Assembly (NCBI RefSeq): GCF_028640845.1
Contig: NC_080548.1
Coordinates: forward strand, 10,913,814 to 10,977,813
Source: Ahaetulla prasina
Lineage: Eukaryota > Chordata > Lepidosauria > Squamata > Colubridae
Direction: 5' to 3'
Length of the DNA: 64,000 nt
Within the stretch, counting starts at the first letter, position 1; the number at the start of each line of letters is the position of its first letter. Positions 54,409 through 64,000 of this stretch are shown here, piece after piece. The notes under the pieces are model-generated. The model did no database searches. It was not told where the DNA came from and was given only the letters and a program-made list of their open reading frames with translations. Both the position numbers and the translations under genes were made by a program.

Positions 54409-54909
54409 ATTATCCTCAACTTATGACTACAATTGGGACCAGAATTTAAATGGCTAAGCAAGGCAGTTGTTAAGTGAATCACTGCAGTTAAAGTGAGTCT
54501 TAAGCAAATCCAACTTCCCCCACTGACTTTACTTATCAGGAGCCAGCTGGGAAGATCACCAACAATGATCACATGACTCTCGGACACTGAAATTGTCATA
54601 AAGGCATGGCCATTGCCAAGGGCATGAATTCTGATCACAGGAATGCTGAGATGAATTGTTAAGTGTGAGGACAGGTCATAAGTCACTTTTTTCAGTGCTG
54701 TTTTTCCGCAGTGCCGTTATAGCTTTGAACAGTTGCTAAATCAGGGGTGTCCAAACTTGGTCCCTTTAAGACTTTTGGACTTCAACTCCCAGAGTTCCTC
54801 AGCCAGCTTTGCTGGCTGAGGGACTCTGGGAGTTGAAGTCCAAAAGTCTTAAAGGGACCAAGTTTGGACACCCCTGTGCTAAATGAATGGCTGTGAGGAT
54901 TACCTGCAT
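54409..54909. mobile_element. hAT-like element (family C) split by a P MITE
   Basis: Left end ATCCTCAACTTATGACTAC; right end GAATGGCTGTGAGGATTACC, with the MITE at 54742-54876 inside the final GTTGCTAAATGAA stretch. Internal blocks match 24135 and 26990. Confidence 0.75.
54742..54876. mobile_element. Palindromic MITE (family P)
   Basis: A 135-bp near-perfect foldback, CAGGGGTGTCCAAACTTGG to CCAAGTTTGGACACCCCTG, with exact 8-bp duplication TGCTAAAT (54734-54741, 54877-54884). Confidence 0.95.
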
Positions 54910-55064
54910 ATTTATTACCTAGGCATTTATATTACTCCAGTCAAATCACTTCCGAGCAGCATACATTTCCTCTGTGTAATATTTCATTTAAAGAATACAA
55001 AAGAGAGCAGTCTTCACCCCTCTTCTCAACCTGCTTCCACAAACTGGAACTATGTCCTCTGGAC

Positions 55065-55198
55065 CAGGGGTCTCCAACCTTGGTCCCTTTAAGACTTGTG
55101 GACTTCAACTCCCAGAGTCCCTCAGCCAGCAAAGCTTTCTGGGAATTCTGGGAGTTGAAGTCCACAAGTCTTAAAGGGACCAGGGTTGGAAACCCCTG
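55065..55198. mobile_element. Palindromic MITE (family P)
   Basis: A 134-bp foldback with exact 8-bp duplication CTCTGGAC (55057-55064, 55199-55206). The loop reads AGCAAAGCTTTCTGGG, slightly altered. Confidence 0.94.
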
Positions 55199-55206
55199 CT
55201 CTGGAC

Positions 55207-56095
55207 AAATCAGCATTCCAGGATTCCCTTCGGAACCAGACTTTAATGTTCATTGGAATAGGGAACAGAGCTGCCTTTATCTCCAGAGGCAAGGCTATTC
55301 CTAAGGAGGCCTGCCCCTCCTCAAGAAAGCTTATCCTCGGGACCCTTTTTAGGTTAACTAGTCCTAGTCCAGAGTTAGAACTAGTAAATCATGTATCTTA
55401 TTGGACAGACAAGATTCTATACTGAGTAAGCAGTCTAAAAATTATATTCCTAAAGCCTAAAAACCAGTTCCTAACCCTAACCCTAAAGCTAACTAACATC
55501 TTAAATTGCATCTGGAAGCTGATTGCAAACCAGGGTAACACCTGCAATACATGTTAACTAACATAGGCAAACCAAGCTGTGTCTAATTATTACTCAGATT
55601 GCCACTTGGTAGATGGTCCTCAAGAGCAGCTCAAGTAGCTCCAATAGTTCTGACAGACCTCTTGCTCCATATCCAATTGCAACTAACACACAAAATGAAG
55701 TTACGCAACATCTCCCGGCCACTGCTACTAACTGCTCGTTGAGCAGAAGCCATGATTCCAAAGGGACCACCCAAACTAAGAACTTGCTATTCTATTTTGC
55801 TACCCACTACTTCCAGAATGTATTGGTCTCTGAATCAGCAGCCACTAAGTTTTGCTGGGATGACATCTAAGCCAATTTCTTTCCATTCAGATCTTAATGC
55901 CACCCAGGAACGAAGACAGAACCTCAATGGCACTGTGGGTAAATATATCTTAAGTATCCTCTGGATATTGATATTTCACCCAGTCTTGATTCACCCACTG
56001 CTTCCTATAGATATTAAAGTGTATGGAAAAGAGAACTGAGCACTGTAGTTCCCCACAACTTAGGGCCTGAATACTAAGCCTCCACTCCAAATCAA
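55207..56095. other. Unclassed sequence
   Basis: No gene is supported. Short open frames on the plus strand (55613-56039) are serine/threonine-rich and unrecognised. A short telomere-like run lies at 55470-55486. Confidence 0.4.
55470..55486 (+). repeat. Short telomere-like run
   Basis: CCTAACCCTAACCCTAA, nearly three units of the vertebrate telomere hexamer. Confidence 0.6.
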
Positions 56096-56500
56096 GGGGC
56101 CTCTGTGGCTCAGACTGCTAATGCAGTCTGTTGTTAACAGCAGCTGCCTGCAATTACTGCAGGTTCTAGTCCCACCAGGCCCAGGGTTGACTCAGCCTTC
56201 CATCCTTTATAACAGGGGTGTCCAAACTTGGTCCCTTTAAGACTTGTGGACTTCAACTCCCAGAGTCCCTCAGCCAGCAAAGCTGGCTGAGGAACTCTGG
56301 GAGTTGAAGTCCACAAGTCTTAAAGGGACCAAGTTTGGACACCCCTGCTTTATAAGGTAGGTAAAATGGGGACCCAGATTGTTGGGGGCAATAAGTTGAC
56401 TTTGTATATAAACATACAAATAGAATGAAGACTATTGCTAACATAGTGTAAGCCGTCCTGAGTCTTCGGAGAAGGGCGGGATATAAACGCAAAAAAACCC
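56096..56500 (+). mobile_element. tRNA-derived SINE (type A2) split by a P MITE
   Basis: Head GGGGCCTCTGTGGCTCAGAC and B-box-like CAGGTTCTAGTCCC; body GGTTGACTCAGCCTTCCATC, broken at CTTTATAA by the MITE, then GGTAGGTAAAATGGGGACCC, GCCGTCCTGAGTCTTCGGAG and an A-rich tail. Confidence 0.92.
56213..56347. mobile_element. Palindromic MITE (family P) inside a SINE
   Basis: A 135-bp near-perfect foldback with exact 8-bp duplication CTTTATAA (56205-56212, 56348-56355). Other SINE copies in this window read CATCCTTTATAAGGTAGG, the intact target. Confidence 0.97.
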
Positions 56501-56509
56501 CAAAAAACT

Positions 56510-57500
56510 GAACCAGCCAGAGGTTTATTACACAGTGCCCCCTACTCCTAACCTTCAAAGGAGATTATGATGTTGCAGTCCCCAGTTTCCCAGTATCAGA
56601 TCATCAAGGACCATCAGTGCAGTCTCTGCCCCATCCCCTGAACACAAACAAAAGAAGGAACATTGATTCCCACCAATAGTTATACAAATAGTGGGGTCAA
56701 ATAATGGGTTTCTGAGGATAGGTGGAAGTGCATGTATCCTTGGAAGAGGGGGTCATGCCATTTCCTTTGGAAAGACAATGGTGCTCTTCTCCCAAGGATG
56801 AACTAGCCTTTACTCATACCTGCTATTTCCCTGGTAGCCTTCACCAAATGAATCCAGTCCACAAATGAGATCACAGAAGAGCTAGTCCACTTCTTTGGGA
56901 TCAACAGGGTTGAACTGGTCCCAGGTAACCTCACAAGACGATCTCTAAGTCATCGCTACTGGACACGGCCAGCTGACATCAACCTTGAGAAAATGTGGTT
57001 TTACCTTCCGGATGCCTTGCAAATTCATAGCAGCCTACTAACTGATCATCCAGCCCATCTTTCCCTTAAAAGACCCAGGAAATCTTAAAGAAGATGGCTG
57101 GAAAGAAATCACAGATTTAATAAGCACAAAGTATAGCTACGCTCTTAGGTTTGAACCTAACCTGATAGCCATGTTGACTCAGAACTGCTCTTCATTGCTT
57201 TTCAATATCGTTCCAGGCATCTCTTCTGCTGCTTCATCTCCCAGAGCTCCTCAACATTTCAGAGAAACCTACTAGATCCACAGAGAAGCTGTTGAGGCAC
57301 AATCCCATCAAGGATCACTGCTATTGCCTTGTTCTAGAGGTTGACAGTGCAGTATCCCCACCAGGTCACCACAATGACCTCCCAAGTCCCTGAGGAAGTC
57401 CTCCAACATCCTCTGGAAACCAAGCAGACCCATCAGATCCACAGGGATGATCCACAGAATAGGAACATACAAAATAAAGACAAAGAACATCTTGAAACAG
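56510..57500 (-). mobile_element. Possible LINE remnant, inverted
   Basis: On the minus strand, GTTACCTGGGACCAGTTCAA and CCCTGTTGATCCCAAAGAAG read as a WDQFNPVDPKEVD-like peptide, which reminds me of L2/CR1-type ORF2. Neither ends nor a longer frame could be followed, so the class is tentative. Confidence 0.3.
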
Positions 57501-57549
57501 TTTCATCTGTAATTTTAATGCATTTTTGCAGGAAACTGTCTTGAGAAGC

Positions 57550-60500
57550 AATCTAAAAGGCTTCTAAAATAGACTTTAGGTGCATGAAATGCAAAAAAAA
57601 CCCAACACATTTTTGTTTCAAGCCTACAATAAACCAACACATTCTGCGAGTTTTGCCCAACCATTTCAGGTCAGCCACAGTCAACAGAACCAAATCCCAA
57701 AACACTTGGGTTACTCTGGGTTTGGGATGAAATGAAATCTAGACAGGGCAAGTAGAGCATAGCTGGTGTGCATCGTTCCCTCTTGTCCTTGGTCCCTCAG
57801 CAGGTCCCAGCACATGATCTCCCATCCCCATGCCCCCCCCCATGTGTCCCCCCCCATCTCTCCATTGCGGGCTCTGTCTAGAATGGCCTATTTTACTGGC
57901 CTGAACTGTCCCCCAATCTTTCAATGCCCTCCCCTTCCCCACTTTGTTAAATGAGCTGGGCTCTTCCCGTTCTTCCCTCTTACACACCCTTCTGCCTGGA
58001 TCAGCCCTGTTTCAGTCCACCCTTCATTCAATCCCTTAGGATGGCTGCCCATCTTAAAACGCAACTCTAGGAGGCTCAAACAAAACAGTCCCATCCTGCT
58101 ATGTGCAGAAACTAAAACACCTCAAATATGCATGCTTCAAGTTTGGACACAGACCACCCAACCAGCTGATCCAGGCCCCCCTAACTGTTAGTAATATTAT
58201 TCATCTATGTGTTTTTAGTTTTTTTTAAATCACTCAACTTCATGCAGACACCTATTTAACTCAAATTCCATGCCCAAAAGATCCTACAGAATGGAGCTTT
58301 AGGATGGATGTCTTTTGGTAGTACGCCACTCAGCAACTCACGCTTAGATAATATCATGCTTTGCTGATGTGATCCTTTCTGCTTCTGACCTTTTAGTCAT
58401 TAGACGAAAGGAACGATCCCTTCTCATGTAGCCAAACTGGAATAAATGGAGACTGTGCATGACCAACTGACCTATGGCACAGAGAAAACCCCTGCCCCCT
58501 ATAGCATATTTCCTTAGCTATATTTTCTTGGTGGACCTTCCTTCTCAAGTATCTGGGTTGGGTTTGGGGAGAGGACAGGAGACAGAGGCACTTGCATATA
58601 CAGGAAGGATCCACAGGGTTCTAGAGCCACCATTTTCGGCAAAAAATATGCATACTAAAAACAAAGCCAAAATGGATGTAGAAGACACTTGCCCCTATGC
58701 TCCCAGTTGTACACAGGTTGAACAGGCAGCTCTAAGATTCTATAGGCTAAGATTTCCATGAAAGCACATTAAAATTCAAGAAAGCTTTTAAAACTAAGAA
58801 CATGTACAAAAATAAGTCCATATACTCCTGTGAAAAATATACCGGAAACTGCCACCACAGATGAGGTACCATTTATTCCCCACCCACCCACCCAGCTCCA
58901 TTGCAACATCAAAAAATATCTTAAGTCTTTTAAAAACAAAAGAATAATATCTGTCTGTTTCATAATCTTGGTTAAAACAGCACCTCTTGTTATATCATAC
59001 CATTACAAAACAGAAAATCAGAATCTCACATCTTAAACACAAGCCTGAATTCCTGCTTTTCTCTGGCCTCATGCAGTCATTGTCCACCTCCATTTAAATA
59101 AATATAGCAGCTATAGTATTGTAAGAAGTGTGGCACCCAATGCCAATACATTGATATTGTACTAAGAATGTTTATCGGCACTTTACAAAGATAGTTTCAC
59201 AACTCCAATGTTGCCAAGTTTGGTTCTTAAATTAGCGGATCCCCTCCACATGAAAACCATTTCACTGCTTTAGCACTGCGTGAATTGAAAAGATGCTTTC
59301 CCAGTGGCCTTTGACTTGGCAGGAAGGAGAAAACTGACAGGCAAGGTTTGCAAATTAATCTGCTTAACAATAGGAACAGAATAAGAAATATATATCATAC
59401 TGCATTGAGATGTAAACAACTTTTTTTTAAAAAAGGAAGCAAAACTCAAATGTCCAAAATAGCATTTTTAAAGTGCTTCTAAAAAGCTAACTTGGAAAAT
59501 AGTTTAGGGTATGAATTCCCACTGAAGTGGCAATCTCTAAAACAGAAAAAATAAAAGTGTAATGTAAGCATTTATGAAAACATGCTATCGCTTTACCATA
59601 CGTTCACCCAGAACAATAAAACTGTGGGGTCCTTGGGGTGACTTCTGAGCTTGGCTGTTCCCTTGAAGATGTTTCATGACCCAACTAAGTAACATCATCA
59701 GTGCTAGAGAGGGAGGGAACTAGATGTGACCTAGTTGAGTCATGAAATGTCTGCAAGGAAACAACCAAGCTCAGAAAGCACTAAGGACCCCATAGTTCAA
59801 CCCTGAGCTCCAAGTATTCTCTTCTATTGATATTATAAAACTTGCATTGAGCTCCAGTGAGGTTGGACAGCCTAGTTTGATAAATGGGGCATGCTTTCTT
59901 TGGACAAAGACATGATAGACAAATGTGAAGGAATCTCTCAAAGCCTGAACTTCATAGGTTCTTCCCTGCACTGACTTCCTTGGAGTCATGCTGAGAACAC
60001 AAAGGTAAGCACAGTACATAACACATCCTCAAGTAGGACACTTTTCAGGCCTGGAGTTTACTTGTAACCCAGGCAAACTGCTTCCCTAATCAAAGTGATT
60101 TCAAGTGCATTCAAATTGTGCCCCTTTCCTGCGAGTCGGAATAAACTCTGCTAGGCCAGACGTGTGGTAAATGCACTTTGAGACACCATCCTACAGAAAT
60201 CCAAACCTATCCTTTAAAACATGGCAGAAGGTTAAAGGATAATGGTTGGGGGAGCAAAATGGGCTCAGATTAATCAGCTCTCCGTACAAGAGATTGGCAA
60301 AAAGAGTGGGCTCTTTTAAACACACCATGGAGGTAAGTAAACATACTTCAACCAGTCAAATGGTTTTCACGTGGGGAGTGCTTGGTTTGTTTCAGCAGGG
60401 CTGGGTTATTCAACAATGCCCAAATGAACCATCTGCAAGTACGCGTCTCTGCATATATAATATAAAACCAGTGCAAATAAAGCAGACAAAACTGCAGTTC

Positions 60501-62330
60501 ACGTGTTTACAAAGTGCAAAATGTTTCCCCAAACCCTACCATTGAGTCAAAATGTTCACCTCTGACAATAAAATACTTTGCTTCGGATGTCAAGTGGAAT
60601 GAAACAGAGAGAGGCCCATTTACCAGATTCACATTCAGTGATCTCATTTCTAAAACCTATCCCACCAAACAAAATAGCGCACTCAATTTCAAAACAAAAA
60701 GCCTACACAATCAAAAATAGCTTCTTAAAGACTCCCTCCCACCCACCTGCATTTTAGGCTTGGCCTGATTTCATCGGGACAAGAGTTAGACTTCTGTAAA
60801 AGGCTTTGCTGTAGAGGAAAACTACTCATAAAATAAAGGTTCAGCAAACAGAAGTCCTGCATTACAAGGCAGCATTAAACGCTGGAGACAAAGAGCAGCA
60901 TGAAAGAGCTTGCCTTTTTGATTAAAAAATAATAATAATCCCCTATTGTAAGGCTTTCCTTTCAAAATTGAGGCTAATTTTGTCTGTTTAAAAAGCCCAG
61001 ATACGTCCATTTTTCCATCATGAAAGGTGTAAAATGCTGCTGCAGCAAAAATGGACAGATTTTTTTTTCCTTTAACGGCTTATTGCACTAAAAAGGTAGC
61101 AAAAACAGGTTGTCAGTCCTTTAAACAAAATAGTTATGTTTCTAAACATAAAAAACCAGGTTGCCAATACACCCACTTAAATTAAAGCATTGTTATTTGT
61201 CTAATAAATATAAAAGAGAGGGGGGGGAAAGTACACATATAGATATGCACACTCACATTAAAGTGAGAGGAAGCCATTCAACAAATCTGTCTTCTTTTTT
61301 AAAAAAACAAAACAAAAATAAATCAACTCTCTACTTCATCACAACGTGCCACCTAGTGAAACGAAGGAACATATGATATCGCAAGAAGCTCGGAAGATAC
61401 AAGTACAACACACAAGAGGGAAAATTAGCTGGAACGTCTGGACAAGCAGAAAGCAACAACATTATTAATCTGGCCAGGCTGTATCAGTACTTCTGGGAGA
61501 AAAGTATGTGGCGAATTTAGTTCCATGACGGAAAGCAAATGGAGTGGTGCAACTCCCAAGCTACGCAGACAAACATGAAAGGCAGCAGTTGGCTAAACTA
61601 CACAGGGAAGTATTAAGTGCAAGTGCGCACACTCTTTCCCACAATAGTGATGGGGCCGTTCACACGAAGTAACACTTGTTCTGCTTGCATTCAAGCACAG
61701 ACAACCATGGAGGGGAAGCCGTATGCAACCCCCACAAGGGTACAAAACAGACAAAAACACTTTTGCACACCCACCAACCCACTCCCACCTCAACATCACT
61801 TGCATTGCTCCTATAAGTTTTAATACCCTTTGTGTTGTTGTTGTTGTTGTTGTTGTGGGGTTTTTTTTTGTTTTTGTTTTTTTTGCAGAAAGAGTTGTGC
61901 TGCTGAGCAACTTGAGGTAAAGGCATAAAAAGGATTAGACTCCAACTCCTCCCTCCCCCCCCCCAACCCCGAAAAAGAAACACAGAGACCCAAACGCACA
62001 AAGGAAAAGATGATGACAGCAGCACTTCCCATAGGAAGCTGCTCCAAAAGCAGTTGGCTGGTTTCATATTGCATAATAAGTGGTGTGTTCTCGGTAAAGT
62101 AAACAATCTTCCTTGCATCAGGACAAGGATAAGGCCTGCTCCCCAATCCCCACAAAAACAGAAATCAGCTTCAGCAAGGCAGAGCTGCTCCCTCCCCCAT
62201 TCACCGATTGCTCTGGAAACATACACTGTATGTGACTTAATTCTGCAGTTCTTTCTTTCGTGAACAGGTTCCATCTCATTATTTTTTTTTAATATATATA
62301 TATATATCTCTATCTCTATTTTATATATAG
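57550..62330 (-). other. Repeat-poor region, probable AGO3 3'UTR in part
   Basis: About 4.8 kb directly downstream of the AGO3 stop codon (minus strand) with few elements other than repeat R at 59641-59830. AGO3 genes are known for long 3'UTRs. The poly-A site was not identified, so the extent is inferred. Simple repeats: GTT/GTTT at 61831-61870 and TA at 62293-62305. Confidence 0.5.
59641..59830 (+). repeat. Interspersed repeat R, uninterrupted copy
   Basis: Shares CTTGGCTGTTCCC, CAAGCTCAGAAA, AAGGACCCCATAGTTCAACC and GTATTCTCTTCT with 6391-6840. It shows the site without the hAT insertion. It contains an internal inverted pair (CATGACCCAACTA versus TAGTTGAGTCATG). Confidence 0.6.
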
Positions 62331-62549
<219 letters not shown>

Positions 62550-63318
62550 TCAAAGATCCCTAGTATTATGTCAAACAGAGTTTAGATCCAGTAGCCAGCA
62601 AAACTAACATTTTTATCCGATATCCCTTTTTAACTTCCCCCAAGTTGTCAAAGGTGGCATTTTAATATTAGAACCATTGTTGTGTAGGTTAACAAATGCA
62701 AAATAAATCCCTAAATAGTTCTAAATAATTCCTTGGACTATATCTAATGTCTATCTAAATCTGTATCTAAGGTGATTCTTTGCAGACATGGTGGGAAAAC
62801 TTTTCATATTATAATATAATACTTTCATATTATAATTTCATATAATTCATATAAAAGTATTCATATAATACTTTTTTGATACGAAGTGTAACATGGTGGT
62901 CTGAATGAGCAATGTGCTTTCCTTCCTCCTTACAGTCACATACATACACAACGCATGTTGCAGATCTGTGCAAAGTGTCTCATGTTTGAATGATCTAAAG
63001 CTTAAAACCAATTGTTCTGAATTTACACGAGCTTACAATGTGCAAACTTTACAAAAGCGTTCTAATCTTGAAATGCCCCACTTTAAATATACCTGATTTC
63101 AAGGCTGGGGAAGCACTAAAATAGTTCAAGGGAGACGAGAATAGGCCTTTCAAAAGAGTTAGACAGAACCTGAAATGAATTTCACAGAAAGTCTGCTATA
63201 TTGTCCATCCTAGTCTCCTTTAATCCACACTTCTTGTCGGAAAAAAGGATGTAATAGATGAAAGACTGTGAGGGATCCTACACGTGCACACTGTGGAATG
63301 CCCCATGCTGGATAAGGA

Positions 63319-63376
63319 ATTCTGGGAGTTGAAGTCCACCCATCTTAAAGTTGCCAAGGTTAGGAAACACTGCTCT
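63319..63376. mobile_element. Single arm of a P MITE
   Basis: GGAATTCTGGGAGTTGAAGT through CTTAAAGTTGCCAAGGTTAG to AAACACTG; the other arm is absent. In the last AGO3 intron. Confidence 0.7.
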
Positions 63377-63419
63377 ATGGAAAACATAATCTCGATTTCA
63401 GTACTGATTTCCTGAAGCC

Positions 63420-63640
63420 CATAGAACCCAACTTTTAAACTTTTTAAATTTTAAATTTTAATTGAATTTTGATGGGTTTTAAATTTCTGTAATTTTATGG
63501 GGTGTAATGTTATTTTAAATTTCCTGGCTAATTGAATAAGTTTCTTAAGGGTTGTTTTAATCTTGTGTATGTTTCTGTTTGTATTTTACTTGCCTGTTCA
63601 CCGCCCTGAGTCCTTCGGGAGAAGGGCGGTATACAAATTA
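63420..63640 (+). mobile_element. CR1/L2-type LINE 3' end
   Basis: AT-rich 3'UTR followed by TTCACCGCCCTGAGTCCTTC and GGGAGAAGGGCGGTATACAA; same tail as 12940-13370, antisense to AGO3. Confidence 0.8.
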
Positions 63641-63673
63641 AAATATTATTATATTATTATTATATTATTATTA

Positions 63674-63762
<89 letters not shown>

Positions 63763-63770
63763 TTACTAAA
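63641..63770 (+). repeat. (ATT)n / (ACT)n compound microsatellite
   Basis: ATT units pass into ACT units, seeded by the LINE tail. Open frames through it read as tyrosine or isoleucine runs. Confidence 0.97.
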
Positions 63771-63888
63771 AGAATGTGCAATGAAGCCGACCTACTTCTA
63801 TCCCAATAAATCCTTTTAAAAAGCCGATGTTGCTCAGAAAATTCTGAGCTTTTAGGTAGTTAGTTAGCTACACAAGCATTCATTCTCA

Positions 63889-64000
<112 letters not shown>

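Noticed and set aside
48750..57500. Possible MAP7D1, COL8A2, ADPRS or TEKT2 exons, expected from mammalian gene order
   Set aside because: I looked for recognisable exon peptides next to TRAPPC3 and AGO3 on both strands and found none; short exons could still be missed without a protein search.

Overview
This is a vertebrate nuclear window, almost certainly from a squamate reptile and most likely a snake. The markers are CR1-type LINE 3' ends that run into (AGAAT/ATTCT)n microsatellites, a pattern known as microsatellite seeding by 'Snake1'-type CR1 elements; a BovB LINE 3' end; two kinds of tRNA-derived SINE; and very many short hAT-like elements built on the motif CTTCAACTCCCAGAATTCC. The species cannot be fixed from sequence alone.

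Two host genes are recognised, both on the minus strand. TRAPPC3 is complete: five coding exons between 37538 and 48506, 181 codons, all splice sites GT/AG, and a CpG-rich promoter at about 48.2-48.75 kb. The last two coding exons of an Argonaute gene, best matched to AGO3, lie at 62331-62439 and 63890-64000, and the rest of that gene is beyond the right edge. From memory, TRAPPC3 and AGO3 are near neighbours in mammals too, but on opposite strands with TEKT2, ADPRS and COL8A2 between them; here they are in tandem with none of those seen between. About 57.6-62.3 kb is repeat-poor and probably holds the AGO3 3'UTR.

The left half (1-35.6 kb) has no recognisable host gene. It is stacked transposon debris: CR1/L2-type LINEs, solo LTRs of at least three kinds with 5-bp target duplications, SINEs, and hAT-like non-autonomous elements with clear 8-bp duplications. 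Nesting is deep: LTRs sit inside CR1 and L2 copies, hAT elements inside hAT elements, and MITEs inside SINEs. Several of these give in-window empty-site comparisons.

Intron 1 of TRAPPC3 (39673-48461) carries the most unusual object, a 3.94-kb pogo/Tigger-like DNA transposon (42892-46830) with perfect 25-bp terminal inverted repeats and a TA duplication. It keeps the 3' part of a DDE transposase, a 260-bp ATT/ATC microsatellite, and a very GC-rich foldback made of tandem hairpin units flanked by larger inverted arms. Next to it, a polymorphic-looking minisatellite (47.6-48.05 kb) lies just inside the TRAPPC3 5' end, and a palindromic MITE abuts the promoter.
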